A DNA stretch of 64,000 bases from Roseiarcus sp036513315 (GCA_036513315.1 DATBZF010000046.1:1-64000), one strand, 5' to 3'. Positions 51,582 to 60,339 are shown, counted from the first letter of the stretch. Made by a program: numbers and translations. The notes: generated from the letters alone by a model not told the origin.

Positions 51582-52718
51582 TCAGGACCGCTTGCGGCCG
51601 CGCAGCGGGTTGATGAGCCGCTTGGCCGCCTCCCTCAGGCGGCGCCTCGCCATCTCCGCCGCCAGCCAGACCCGCAGGCCGAGCGCCGGTCCCGGGCGCA
51701 ACGCGACGACGCAATCGACCAGCGCAAGCCGCGCCGTCCACAGCCTGTCTATCATCGGATGGCCTTCGATCGCGCAGGAATCGGTCGCCGCTATGGCCGG
51801 GTCGCGCTGCTGCATGCGCGACAATTCAAGGGTCAATTGCAGGCCTGGCGAATATTCGGCGTAAGTTTCGTCATAGGCCGTCTTCCAATAAAAGGCGCGC
51901 TCGCCGGCGCGCAGCACCACGCCGATCGCGAGCGCCTCGCCGTCGAGCTCGAGCAGATGAACGGCGAGTCTGCCCCGCCGCGCGAGACCGGCGAGCATGG
52001 ATCGCGTGAAAGCGGCGAGGCCGGCATCCGCGCCAAGCGCCGTGTGCTGTGCGCCCTTCCATCCCCTGGCCTCAAGGGCGAGGAATTTCTCGATCGCCGC
52101 CTCGTCGCTGACGGTCCGAAACCCGATTTCGCCACGCTCCTTGAGACGGCGGATTTGCCGGGCCCATTCCTTCAGCCGCTTCTTGGGCAGAGCCCCTTCA
52201 AAGCCGCGCGCCAGTTTGCCGACGGCCATGAGGACAGCGCGGCTTCTTTGGCCGAACTGATGCGATTGCAAGCGGCGGCGCAAGCCGAGCGCCAGAAGAG
52301 CGGCGAGCGTCGGCCCCGACGCGTCGGCGGATGGCAGCATCAGGCCGATCGTTCTGGGCCGCGCCTCGACGAGCCAATCGAGGACGGCGGCGAGCGCCGG
52401 TTCGGTCGCTTCGCGGTCGAGCAGCAAGGCGGCGAGCCCGGCCTGATCGCTTTGCCAAATCCGCGCCGCGCCGAAGCCGACGGGGATTCGCGGAAATTCC
52501 AGAACGACCGCTCCGATCAATTGCTCTTCGGATTCGTCCCGCCACACAAACAGAAGACGCAGGCGATCGACGCGCGCAAAATGGCGCATCGCGCCGAGGA
52601 TGAAATCTGGCTCGGCGAAGACATTGGCCTCGAGCGCTCGCGCGCTGAGATCGCGCCACGCGCCGTCGTGCGCGGCGGCGCGCTTAGGATCGACGACTTC
52701 AACGCGCGCGCCGGACAT
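51582..52718 (-). CDS. BioF2-like (FemAB-type) GNAT acetyltransferase
   Basis: 378 residues with the CelD/BioF2 acyltransferase layout: N-terminal WRDLSARALEANVFAEPDFILGAMRHF, RLKEWARQIRRLKERGEIGF in the centre, and the acyl-CoA-binding half ARGWKGAQHTALGADAGLAAFTRSMLAGLARRGRLAVHLLELDGEALAIGVVLRAGERAFYWKTAYDETYAEYSPGLQLTLEL. It may modify a cell-surface glycan or lipid. It lies 30 bp from the acyl-CoA synthetase on the same strand. Confidence 0.83.
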   Translation of the reverse strand: MSGARVEVVDPKRAAAHDGAWRDLSARALEANVFAEPDFILGAMRHFARVDRLRLLFVWRDESEEQLIGAVVLEFPRIPVGFGAARIWQSDQAGLAALLLDREATEPALAAVLDWLVEARPRTIGLMLPSADASGPTLAALLALGLRRRLQSHQFGQRSRAVLMAVGKLARGFEGALPKKRLKEWARQIRRLKERGEIGFRTVSDEAAIEKFLALEARGWKGAQHTALGADAGLAAFTRSMLAGLARRGRLAVHLLELDGEALAIGVVLRAGERAFYWKTAYDETYAEYSPGLQLTLELSRMQQRDPAIAATDSCAIEGHPMIDRLWTARLALVDCVVALRPGPALGLRVWLAAEMARRRLREAAKRLINPLRGRKRS

Positions 52719-52748
52719 CGAGCTCCCGTCGGCTTGACCGCGCCACCG

Positions 52749-54554
52749 TCACAGCTTGACCGATCCGGCGCCCAGGGCGGCGGTGAGATCGGCATCGACG
52801 GGCGCATAGGCGCCGAGCGTACGATTATCGAAATAGACACGGTCGGCGCCGACCGGCGGGTCGAACCCTTCGGCGACAAGGTCCGTCTTCTTTTGCTTGA
52901 ACGTGCCGGTCATGTCGAGATTGCGCCTGAATCGCAGGAAGACCGGGCGCGCATAGCTCGGCAGATGCGCGGCAATATGGGCGCGCAGGGCCGCAACATC
53001 GAAATGGTCGGGATCGTCGACGACCAGCGCGGCCATGCCCGCCCGTCCCTCATTGCCCGGCACGGAGACGCCATAGACATTGGCTTCAAGCACGCCGGGA
53101 AATGTCGCGATCGCCTCGGCGACCTCGGTCGTCGACACGTTTTCGCCCTTCCAGCGAAACGTGTCGCCGATCCGGTCGACGAAATAGAAATAGCCGGATG
53201 CGTCGCGGCGCAGAAGATCGCCGGTGCGGAACCAGGAATCGCCTTCGCGAAAGACGTCGCGCAGGATTTTTGCTTTCGTCGCGGCCGCGTCGGCATAGCC
53301 GTCGAAGCGGCTGGCGGGCTTGTTCGGATCGTTCAATATTTCGCCGATCGCCTCGCCAACCTCGCCGGGCGCGCATTCAATGCACCGCCCTTCGGCATTG
53401 CGCCTGTCAACGTTCTGCTCCACGTCATAGGCGACGATTTTGAATGGGAAGCTATGCTTCGCCCAGGCAGGAATGCGCCCGACGGCGCCAGGATGCGAAT
53501 CGAGATTGAACAGCGCGACATTGCCTTCCGACGCTGCGTAAAATTCCAAGATCTGTTTGATGCCGAAGCGATCGCGAAACGGCGCGAATATGTCGGGACG
53601 CAGGCCATTGCCGAAGCAAAGCCGGATGCGATGCGCTTTGTCGTTTGGGCCCGGCGGGGCATTCAGCAGGTAGCGGCACAATTCGCCGACATAGGCGAAC
53701 ATCGTGCATTCGGAACGGACGATGTCGGTCCAGAAATCGCCCGCCGAAAAACGCTCGCGGATGTAGCAGGAGCCGCCGACGGTCAGCACCGCGCCCGTCG
53801 CCACGACGCCGCCTGTCGAATGATACATCGGCAGGCATTGATACATACGGTCGGTCGCTCTCGCGTTCATCACGGCGGAAAAGCCGTAGATCATCCGTTG
53901 CAGCCGGGAATGGGTGATCCTCGCCGCTTTCGGCATGCCCGTGGTGCCGGAGGTGTAGACATAAAGGGCGCCGTCATCGATGGTCAGGGCCACACGCTCG
54001 CCGGCGCTCAGTGGCGCGTCGGAAAAAGTCTCGACGATCTCGTCGATGCGCGGCTCGCCGGTTCCGGCCTCGGGCGCGCCATGGGCGAGAATCAGCAGCG
54101 GCTGATTGAGCTGATCGCGGGCGCTCGCCAATTGCGGCATGAGTGAAGCATCGACAATCAACGCTTTGGCGGCCGCTATATTCACGCTATGGGCGAGCGA
54201 GGCGCCCGACACATTGGTGTTGATCAGCGCGGTGATGAGGCCGGCGCGCGCGAGGCCCAGCCAGGTCGCCAGATATTCCGGCCGGTTGGGCATGAGCAAG
54301 CAGACGACGTCGCCCTTGCCGAGGCCCTGCGCGCGCGCCCAGCGGGCATAGCGATTGGCGCGTCCGTTCCACGCGCGATAGGAAAAGGTCTCGCGCTCGC
54401 TGAGCAACGCGACGCGATCGCCATATTGGGCCGCCAGTTCATCAGCGAGATCGCAATAGGTGCGGGTCGGGTTCTTGCCGACCGGCGTGGTGCGGGCGAG
54501 CGCCCGCCTGAGGCCGCCCAAATAAGCGAATTCGCTTTTGATCCGGTCGAACAA
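52749..54554 (-). CDS. Long-chain acyl-CoA synthetase (FadD6-like)
   Basis: 601 residues of the AMP-binding superfamily: VYTSGTTGMPKAARITHSR (P-loop-like motif), FYAASEGNVALFN, SWFRTGDLLRRDASGYFYFVDRIGDTFRWKGENVSTTEVAEAI and C-terminal GTFKQKKTDL with the catalytic lysine. The FFYASEGN-type motif and the full-length C-terminus are those of the mycobacterial FadD6/very-long-chain transport group. TTG start at 54554 with GGGGCGAG upstream. It loads fatty acids onto CoA. Neighbouring acyltransferase could use the product. Confidence 0.9.
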   Translation of the reverse strand: MFDRIKSEFAYLGGLRRALARTTPVGKNPTRTYCDLADELAAQYGDRVALLSERETFSYRAWNGRANRYARWARAQGLGKGDVVCLLMPNRPEYLATWLGLARAGLITALINTNVSGASLAHSVNIAAAKALIVDASLMPQLASARDQLNQPLLILAHGAPEAGTGEPRIDEIVETFSDAPLSAGERVALTIDDGALYVYTSGTTGMPKAARITHSRLQRMIYGFSAVMNARATDRMYQCLPMYHSTGGVVATGAVLTVGGSCYIRERFSAGDFWTDIVRSECTMFAYVGELCRYLLNAPPGPNDKAHRIRLCFGNGLRPDIFAPFRDRFGIKQILEFYAASEGNVALFNLDSHPGAVGRIPAWAKHSFPFKIVAYDVEQNVDRRNAEGRCIECAPGEVGEAIGEILNDPNKPASRFDGYADAAATKAKILRDVFREGDSWFRTGDLLRRDASGYFYFVDRIGDTFRWKGENVSTTEVAEAIATFPGVLEANVYGVSVPGNEGRAGMAALVVDDPDHFDVAALRAHIAAHLPSYARPVFLRFRRNLDMTGTFKQKKTDLVAEGFDPPVGADRVYFDNRTLGAYAPVDADLTAALGAGSVKL

Positions 54555-54657
54555 TGATCTCGCCCCGCGCTTCCCGCCGCCGATTCTTAGGCTGGGAAGA
54601 TGAACTTATTCTCTGGAATGACAAGGGGCGCCGAAAAGGCGCGGCGCAAGGCGGCGC

Positions 54658-55710
54658 TCAGGCCAGAAGGCCGCCGTGTCGCGCGACCAGCGGATTATCG
54701 GCAAGCGCGGCGAGGTCGGGCCCATCGACCCCCGGCGCGCCGGAAAGCGCCGCCCAAAGCCTGTCGATCGCCGCGCGATTAAGACCATCGACGACCAGCA
54801 CGATCCGCGTCGCGCGATCGTCGTCGGGCCACGCTTTCAACCGCCGCGGCGGATGAAAGATGTGCTGAACGCCATGGATGACAAGCGGCTCAGCCGGATG
54901 CTCCGCCAGGGCGACCAGCCCTTTGATGCGCAGCAGCCGGGGTCCAAGCATCGCGCGCAGCAGATCGAGGAACGAGGCGAAGGCGGCGGCCCGGACGGGC
55001 TCGCTCAGGCGCAGAGCATAGGCGCCGATCGACGGGCTGTGGCCGGCGGGCGCGCGCGTAGCGACTTGACCCACGCCAGGATAAGAATCGAGGGCGACCA
55101 AATCGACGGCGCGAAACTCTCCCGCCGCGACATCGACAATCGCGGCGGCGGGATTGACCGCACGCAGGCGCTGAATCAGCGCCTCAAGCCTGACAGGTCG
55201 ATCCGCCGCATCGAGGAGATCGCTCTTGGCGATTGCGAGCCGGTCGGCGATCGCAACCTGACGGATGGATTCGCCAATGTTTTGCAAAGTCGCGACGCCG
55301 TTGACGGCGTCGACAAGCGTCAGCACGCCGGCGATGCGATAGCGCGCTGCGAGTTCGACGTCCGCCGCGAGCGCATGAAGAACAGGGGCGGGATCGGCAA
55401 GGCCGGTCGTCTCGATAATGATCCTGTCGAAAGGTGGGATCCGCCCGGCGTCGCGGCGCGCCGTCAGATCGCGCAAGGCATCGACGAGATCGCCGCGCAG
55501 CGAGCAGCAAAGACAGCCCGAGGACAGCAGAATCACATCGCCTTCGATTCTCTCGATCAACAAATGATCGAGGCCGATTTCGCCCCATTCGTTGACGATG
55601 ACGAGCGCGTCGGCGAGTTCCGGTTCGCGCAGCAGCCGGTTGAGAAGCGTCGTCTTGCCGGCGCCGAGGAACCCCGTAACGACGCTGACCGGAATCAACG
55701 GCGCGGACAT
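54658..55710 (-). CDS. COG0523/CobW-family GTPase
   Basis: 350 residues: Walker A GFLGAGKTTLLN, a CxCC metal motif (GCLCCSL), IETTGLADPAP (G3 region), AKSD in place of the usual NKxD, and the CobW C-terminal domain (LRIKGLVALAEHPAEPLVIHGVQHIFHPP). These are metallochaperone GTPases for zinc, cobalt or iron. The ATG at 55710 overlaps the anti-sigma stop, so it is the third gene of a sigma/anti-sigma operon. Its role in this regulon (metal supply for an induced protein) is inferred. Confidence 0.9.
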   Translation of the reverse strand: MSAPLIPVSVVTGFLGAGKTTLLNRLLREPELADALVIVNEWGEIGLDHLLIERIEGDVILLSSGCLCCSLRGDLVDALRDLTARRDAGRIPPFDRIIIETTGLADPAPVLHALAADVELAARYRIAGVLTLVDAVNGVATLQNIGESIRQVAIADRLAIAKSDLLDAADRPVRLEALIQRLRAVNPAAAIVDVAAGEFRAVDLVALDSYPGVGQVATRAPAGHSPSIGAYALRLSEPVRAAAFASFLDLLRAMLGPRLLRIKGLVALAEHPAEPLVIHGVQHIFHPPRRLKAWPDDDRATRIVLVVDGLNRAAIDRLWAALSGAPGVDGPDLAALADNPLVARHGGLLA

Positions 55711-56426
55711 CACTTCCCGGTCGGGAAGAGCTTGCCGACAAACACCGGAGCGCTCGTTGGCGCGCCGGTGGGCGAGCCGCCCGGCGCCTCGACCGTGACC
55801 GCGTAAAGCGAATTTTGCACGACCGCGGGATCAAACTTGCCGAGGTTCGGATTGGCGGTGAGGTTGGCGCTGTCGATGACGCCCAGAGAACGCGGCGCGC
55901 CAAGCTTGTCGTTGATGATCCACAATTCGTAGGCCTTGCCGGGCTGCGGCGGCGCGGCGACCGGGCGCACGGTAAGGTCGCGCGTATCGAGATTGACAGT
56001 GATCACGAAGGCCGGCGAATCCGCGCTCTTTTGCAACACGGCGACGAATTCATGCGGAATGGCGACCCGCGTCGATTCGCGCAGGCCGATGCCGACAATC
56101 AGCGCCGCTGCGACAGCCGAGGCGGCGATCGCGGCGACCCGCCAACGGCGCAGGCGGCGCGTGAGATCGACGACGTTGCCCGACCGTTCGCCGTTCTGCG
56201 CGCCCGCTGCAATGCGCGCTTGGATCTCCCTGAGGAAATCGCGCGGCGGCGCCACGGGCGGAATGGTCTCGGACAAAGGCGCGAAGCGCCATTCCCAATC
56301 GATGATCGCAGCGTCCAGTTCGGGTTCGCGCAAGCGGCGCGCCGCGACGCTCGCCCGCTCGCCGTCATCAAGCGTGCCAAGCGCGAACTCCGCAGCGTTG
56401 AGATCGTCGTCTGGACTGAGGCTCAT
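55710..56426 (-). CDS. Anti-sigma factor (RskA-like) for the adjacent ECF sigma factor
   Basis: 238 residues: N-terminal helical sigma-binding part (NAAEFALGTLDDGERASVAARRLREPELDAAIIDWEWRFAPLSE), one membrane helix (VAAIAASAVAAALIVGIGL, about 103-121) and an extracytoplasmic RskA domain (YELWIINDKLGAPRSLGVID, FAVTVEAPGGSPTGAPT-type ending). No His-x3-Cys-x2-Cys zinc motif is present. The ATG overlaps the sigma stop by 4 nt. It would hold the sigma factor at the membrane until a signal arrives. Confidence 0.9.
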   Translation of the reverse strand: MSLSPDDDLNAAEFALGTLDDGERASVAARRLREPELDAAIIDWEWRFAPLSETIPPVAPPRDFLREIQARIAAGAQNGERSGNVVDLTRRLRRWRVAAIAASAVAAALIVGIGLRESTRVAIPHEFVAVLQKSADSPAFVITVNLDTRDLTVRPVAAPPQPGKAYELWIINDKLGAPRSLGVIDSANLTANPNLGKFDPAVVQNSLYAVTVEAPGGSPTGAPTSAPVFVGKLFPTGK

Positions 56427-56977
56427 GTTGACAGGCAGTCCTTGAGCTGCGCAAGGCTGCGATGCAGCCAGGTTTTGATCGTCGGCACCGGACGCTCGAA
56501 ACGCTTTGAGAGAGCCTCCCTGCTCGCTCCTCGATAGTAGGCGAGAAGGACGATCTGGCGCTTTTCGGCGTCGAGTTGAGACAGACACCGCATCAAGGCC
56601 GCTAATTGTTCGCTGCGCTCGCGCGAGCCGAGCGGATCAGACTCCTCGGCCGCAGGTTCAAAGCTTTCCTGCATGTCCGCCAGCGCCAACGGCTTGGCGC
56701 GGCGCGCTTCATCCAGCGCGCGATTGCGGGCGATCGTCGCCATCCAAGCCATTGGCGAGCCCTTCGTCGGATCGAAGTCTCCCGCCTTTTGCCAGATGCG
56801 CACGTAAGCCTCCTGAAGAACCTCCCCCGCCAAATCGCTACGGGGTAGGATACGGGCGACCACCCCATAGAGTTTCGCCGAGGTCTGCTTATAAAGCGCC
56901 GCAAAAGCCGCGCGATCGCCAGCCGCGACTTGCAACAAAAGCTGGGCGGGATCGGATTCTGAAGCGGCGCTCGTCAT
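56423..56977 (-). CDS. ECF-type RNA polymerase sigma factor
   Basis: 184 residues with sigma region 2 (AFAALYKQTSAKLYGVVARILPRSDLAGEVLQEAYVRIWQKAGDFDPTKGSPMAWMATIARNRALDEARR) and region 4 (LSQLDAEKRQIVLLAYYRGASREALSKRFERPVPTIKTWLHRSLAQLKDCL). The ATG at 56977 is used; further in-frame starts up to 57082 give a 35-residue tail without homology. It overlaps the anti-sigma gene. Both strands of the neighbouring fasciclin/cytochrome gap carry a shared ECF-like promoter motif. Confidence 0.93.
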   Translation of the reverse strand: MTSAASESDPAQLLLQVAAGDRAAFAALYKQTSAKLYGVVARILPRSDLAGEVLQEAYVRIWQKAGDFDPTKGSPMAWMATIARNRALDEARRAKPLALADMQESFEPAAEESDPLGSRERSEQLAALMRCLSQLDAEKRQIVLLAYYRGASREALSKRFERPVPTIKTWLHRSLAQLKDCLST

Positions 56978-57114
56978 TTTGGGGCGATTCCTTGGGCCGG
57001 CGCAGCCTATGCCAAGTCCGCGGAATATAAAATCCTCCTCTATGCTCATTGGGCGCAACCTTGATCTCCGGCAGTCCGGCACTGTCGGCCAGGACAGCGA
57101 GGCCGAGTTCGCAA

Positions 57115-57141
57115 CGCAAAACGGGCGCCCGAAGGCGCCCG
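57115..57141 (-). terminator. Intrinsic terminator of the fasciclin gene
   Basis: On the minus strand CGGGCGCC (57141-57134), a TTCG tetraloop and GGCGCCCG (57129-57122) are followed by TTTTGC. It lies 24 nt after the fasciclin stop. Confidence 0.85.
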
Positions 57142-57164
57142 CTTCCGATCGGGGCCGCGGGGGG

Positions 57165-57737
57165 TCAGCCTGGGATCAGAACCTTGTCGATGACGTGGAT
57201 GACGCCATTCGACTGAAGGACATTGGCGATCGTGATGAGGGCGACATCGCCCTTCGCGTCGGTCACGGTGAGATGCGCGCGGCCGCGGCGCTCGATGGTC
57301 AGCTCTTCGCCCTGAACCGTCTTCAACGTCGCCTTGCCGCCGCCTTGATCGACCATGCCGGCGAGGTCCTGTGCGGTCAAATGACCGGGCACCACATGAT
57401 AGGTCAGCACTGCGGTGAGCTTATCCTTGTTCTCAGGCATCAACAGAGTGGCGACCGTGCCCTTGGGCAATTTCGCGAAAGCCTCGTTGGTCGGCGCGAA
57501 AACGGTGAACGGACCGGGTCCGGCCAGGGTATCGACGAGTCCGGCGGCTTTGACGGCCGCCACCAACGTCGTATGGTCCTTTGAATTGACCGCGTTTTCA
57601 ACGATGTTCTTGGTCGGATACATCGGAGCGCCGCCGACATAGACGACAGCGGCCACGACCGGCGCGGCGACCATGATGGCGCCGAGCGAAAGGCCCGCGG
57701 CAAGCATCGCCGCCCTGAAAGTAATCCTGGCGTTCAT
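57165..57737 (-). CDS. Exported fasciclin (FAS1) domain protein
   Basis: 190 residues with a signal peptide (MLAAGLSLGAIMVAAPVVA) and one FAS1 domain: KDHTTLVAAVKAAGLVDTLAGPGPFTVFAPTNEAFAKLPKGTVATLL (H1 box), YHVVPGHLTAQDL, VLQSNGVIHVIDKVLIPG (H2 box). FAS1 proteins mediate adhesion or cell-surface contacts. GGAGAA precedes the ATG. Its upstream region carries a GAAAC-N16-CGTT motif and it is divergent from the cytochrome b operon. Confidence 0.92.
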   Translation of the reverse strand: MNARITFRAAMLAAGLSLGAIMVAAPVVAAVVYVGGAPMYPTKNIVENAVNSKDHTTLVAAVKAAGLVDTLAGPGPFTVFAPTNEAFAKLPKGTVATLLMPENKDKLTAVLTYHVVPGHLTAQDLAGMVDQGGGKATLKTVQGEELTIERRGRAHLTVTDAKGDVALITIANVLQSNGVIHVIDKVLIPG

Positions 57738-57804
57738 CTCTGTTCTCCACTGCGTTTCTTGATTTGGTTGAACTGGCGATCCCCAAAGATCGGGATGTGA
57801 TGGA

Positions 57805-57829
57805 AACGGAGCGAGATGACGCAAGTTTC
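57805..57829 (-). promoter_or_regulatory. ECF-type promoter of the fasciclin gene
   Basis: On the minus strand GAAAC (57829-57825), 16 nt, CGTT (57808-57805): GAAACTT...CTCCGTTTCC. It lies 68 nt before the fasciclin ATG. The same motif with the same spacing heads the opposite operon (57874-57898). It resembles alphaproteobacterial ECF promoters (GGAAC-N16/17-CGTT). Confidence 0.68.
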
Positions 57830-57873
57830 AGAAGACGTGATAATAGTTTGGTTGGCGCCTGAATAATTGGCGC

Positions 57874-57898
57874 GAAACTTCTTTGGCGAAGCGCCGTT
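57874..57898 (+). promoter_or_regulatory. ECF-type promoter of the cytochrome b/molybdoenzyme operon
   Basis: GAAAC (57874-57878), 16 nt, CGTT (57895-57898): GAAACTT...CGCCGTTCC. Transcription would start near 57905, which puts the ATG at 57938 about 33 nt into the message and argues against the more upstream start at 57905. Confidence 0.68.
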
Positions 57899-57937
57899 CC
57901 ATGGATGGGAACAGCCCGATCGGCCGCGAGATATCAA

Positions 57938-58798
57938 ATGGTTTCTTCGATGAGCAAATTTGCCGCGGACATCGGCCAGGCGCCTCCGGTCGGTGCGCGT
58001 GTGATCTATCGCCACTCGCTTCTGGTGCGCGTGACGCATTGGATCAATGCGCTCTGTTTCGCCCTTCTGCTGATGAGCGGCCTGCAGATATTCAACGCCC
58101 ATCCGGCGCTTTACTGGGGCGCCCAGAGTTCTTTCGACAAGCCATTGCTGGCGCTGGGCGCGCGGCAGGAGAGCGACGATTCCATCAAAGGCGTGACCAC
58201 AATCCTGGGGAAATCCTTCGCGACCACCGGCGTTCTCGGGGCGTCGCGCGATGAAAGCGGGCAACTCACGGAACGCGGCTTTCCTAGTTGGATCACCATT
58301 CCTTCCTATCAGGATCTGGCGACCGGCCGGCGATGGCATTTCTTTTTCGCATGGTTGCTCGTACTGAACGGCGCGGTCTATGTCGCCAATCTCTTCGCGC
58401 GTCGGCATTTGCGGGACTTCGTACCCTCGGCGCGTGAATTGCGCGAGATACCAGCCTCAGTCTGGGAGCATGTGCGGCTGCGTTTTCCGACAGGCGACAA
58501 AGCCTTGCACTACAATGTGCTGCAGAAGCTCGCCTATCTCTCGGTCATCATCGTGTTGCCGATTCTGATATTGGCGGGCTTGACGATGTCGCCGGCGATC
58601 GATGCGGCTTTCCCCTGGCTCCTCAGCCTGTTTGGCGGACGGCAATCGGCTCGCACGATCCACTTCATCGCAGCCTTTTACCTCGTCGGATTTGTCGTCA
58701 TTCATATCGTCATGGTGCTCATCTCGGGCGTTCTCAACAATATGATATCGATGATTACTGGGCGCTACGCGATCGGGGAGGACCGCCGTGAAGCGTGA
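57938..58798 (+). CDS. Cytochrome b561-like membrane subunit
   Basis: About 286 residues with four to five helices: VYRHSLLVRVTHWINALCFALLLMSGLQIF (heme-ligand His in RVTHW), RWHFFFAWLLVLNGAVYVANLF (second His ligand), YNVLQKLAYLSVIIVLPILILAGL (His before), and IHFIAAFYLVGFVVIHIVMVLISG (last His ligands). It belongs to the thiosulfate-reductase/Ni-Fe-hydrogenase cytochrome b type. It would pass electrons to or from the exported molybdoenzyme whose GTG start it overlaps by 11 nt. Start could also be 57950. Confidence 0.87.
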   Translation: MVSSMSKFAADIGQAPPVGARVIYRHSLLVRVTHWINALCFALLLMSGLQIFNAHPALYWGAQSSFDKPLLALGARQESDDSIKGVTTILGKSFATTGVLGASRDESGQLTERGFPSWITIPSYQDLATGRRWHFFFAWLLVLNGAVYVANLFARRHLRDFVPSARELREIPASVWEHVRLRFPTGDKALHYNVLQKLAYLSVIIVLPILILAGLTMSPAIDAAFPWLLSLFGGRQSARTIHFIAAFYLVGFVVIHIVMVLISGVLNNMISMITGRYAIGEDRREA

Positions 58799-59573
58799 AG
58801 CTACTGTCAACCGCCGGCAGGTGCTGGCGCGCATTGGCCTCGGCGGCGCGGCGTTGGGATTGGCCGGTTGCGATCGTCTGTCGAATGCGACGCAGAGTCG
58901 GTCGATTCTCGACGCTGCGGAAAATCTCACGCGCGGGGCGCAACGGGCGCTGCTGGCGCCGCGCGAGGCGCTGGCGCCGGAATATGGTCCTGCCGATCTA
59001 TCGCCAGGTTTCAAGCCCAACGGTTCGGTCGATCCTGACGATCCCGATTACGTCAAGGCGCGCGACGAAGATTTCGTCAATTGGAAGCTCGAGATCGGCG
59101 GCCTCGTCGACCGGCCGACGCAGATGTCGCTCGCCGATCTCAGGCGATCGCCGTCGCGCACGCAGATTACCCGCCACGATTGCGTCGAAGGCTGGAGCTG
59201 CATCGGCAAATGGAAGGGCGCGTCGCTGGGACCGATCCTCTCGGCGGCCGGGCTTAAGCCCACCGCGCGTTACATTGCCTTTTATTGCGCCGATACGCTC
59301 GAACAGACGCTTGACGGGACCGGGAAATATTACGAAACGATCGACCTCGTCGATGCGTTTCATCCCCAGACAATATTGGCCTATGACATGAATGACGCGC
59401 CGCTGCCGGTCGCCCATGGGGCGCCCTTGCGCCTCCGCGTCGAACGCCAGCTCGGCTATAAGATGGCGAAATATGTGATGCGGATCGAAGCGATCGAAGC
59501 CTTCGAAAAGATGGGGCGGGGTCGCGGCGGTTTCTGGGAGGATCGTGGCTATGAGTGGTATGCCGGCATTTGA
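58788..59573 (+). CDS. Exported molybdopterin-dependent oxidoreductase (sulfite oxidase/YedY-like)
   Basis: 261 residues with a twin-arginine-type signal (NRRQVLARIGLGGAALGLAGC; RR at 9-10, lipobox Cys28) and a sulfite-oxidase-fold molybdopterin domain: WKLEIGGLVDRPTQMSLADLR, RHDCVEGWSCIGKWKG with Cys132 at the molybdenum-ligand position, and DMNDAPLPVAHGAPLRLRVERQLGYKMAKYV. GTG start overlapping the cytochrome b gene. The pair resembles a MsrP/YedYZ-like extracytoplasmic repair or reductase system with a different membrane subunit. Substrate unknown. Confidence 0.88.
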   Translation: MKREATVNRRQVLARIGLGGAALGLAGCDRLSNATQSRSILDAAENLTRGAQRALLAPREALAPEYGPADLSPGFKPNGSVDPDDPDYVKARDEDFVNWKLEIGGLVDRPTQMSLADLRRSPSRTQITRHDCVEGWSCIGKWKGASLGPILSAAGLKPTARYIAFYCADTLEQTLDGTGKYYETIDLVDAFHPQTILAYDMNDAPLPVAHGAPLRLRVERQLGYKMAKYVMRIEAIEAFEKMGRGRGGFWEDRGYEWYAGI

Positions 59574-59718
59574 AGCCGGCAGCCGCCTGCGGCGCCAACT
59601 TGACGATCGATGACCCCGCTGGTAATCATGGCGCCGTTTTCTGGATGGAATAAATGAACCTTATCAATAAATTAAACCACTCCAGACGGGCCTTCTCGCC
59701 GTCGCAGCCGGGCGCGTC

Positions 59719-60339
59719 ATGGCGATAAGGGTTCACAGCGGCGATCTGCCGGCTCATGTCGATTTTGGCGCCGCGGTGGCGATCGATACCGAGACTTTGG
59801 GTCTTGACGTCCGCCGGGATCGACTATGCGTGGTTCAACTTTCGGGAGGCGATGGTTCGGCCGAGATTGTCCAGATTTCTCCTGGCCAGACGCGCGCCCC
59901 CAATCTTGAAAGGCTTTTGTCGGATCCGGACGTCGTCAAGCTCTTTCATTTCGGACGTTTCGACATGGCGGTCCTTTGCCACGCGTTCGGAATCATGCCG
60001 GAACCGATTTATTGCACCAAGATCGCTTCGAAACTTGCGCGCACATACACCGATCGCCACGGATTGAAAGACCTTGCGCGCGAACTCATCGGCGTCGATC
60101 TCTCAAAGCAGCAGCAATCCTCCGATTGGGGCGCGGCGGCTTTGAGCGAGGCGCAATTGGCCTATGCCGCCTCCGACGTCCTGCATCTGCACGCTCTGCG
60201 CGCCAAGCTTGACGCGATGTTGGCGCGTGAAAATCGCGACGCTCTGGCGCGCGCGGCCTTCGCTTATCTGCCCGAAAGAGTGCGGCTGGATCTGGCCGGA
60301 TTTGCCGAGATGGACATTTTCGCACACGCATCGCCTTGA
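59719..60339 (+). CDS. Ribonuclease D-like 3'-5' exonuclease
   Basis: 206 residues covering only the DEDDy exonuclease domain: AIDTETLGLDVRRDRLCVVQL (first Asp-Glu pair), LFHFGRFDMAVL (second Asp), and YAASDVLHLHAL (Tyr and last Asp). The HRDC domains of full-length RNase D are absent, as in many alphaproteobacterial short RNase D proteins. It trims RNA 3' ends, probably tRNA precursors. Stands in front of the lpt cluster. Confidence 0.92.
   Translation: MAIRVHSGDLPAHVDFGAAVAIDTETLGLDVRRDRLCVVQLSGGDGSAEIVQISPGQTRAPNLERLLSDPDVVKLFHFGRFDMAVLCHAFGIMPEPIYCTKIASKLARTYTDRHGLKDLARELIGVDLSKQQQSSDWGAAALSEAQLAYAASDVLHLHALRAKLDAMLARENRDALARAAFAYLPERVRLDLAGFAEMDIFAHASP

Noticed and set aside
51759..54146. 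Very long plus-strand open frame (795 codons)
   Set aside because: It runs antisense to the acyltransferase and acyl-CoA synthetase genes, has the Arg/Gly/Asp-rich composition of a GC-rich shadow frame and no recognisable domain.
57738..58408. Minus-strand ORF of 224 codons opposite the cytochrome b gene
   Set aside because: Antisense to a well-supported membrane protein and without homology-like features.
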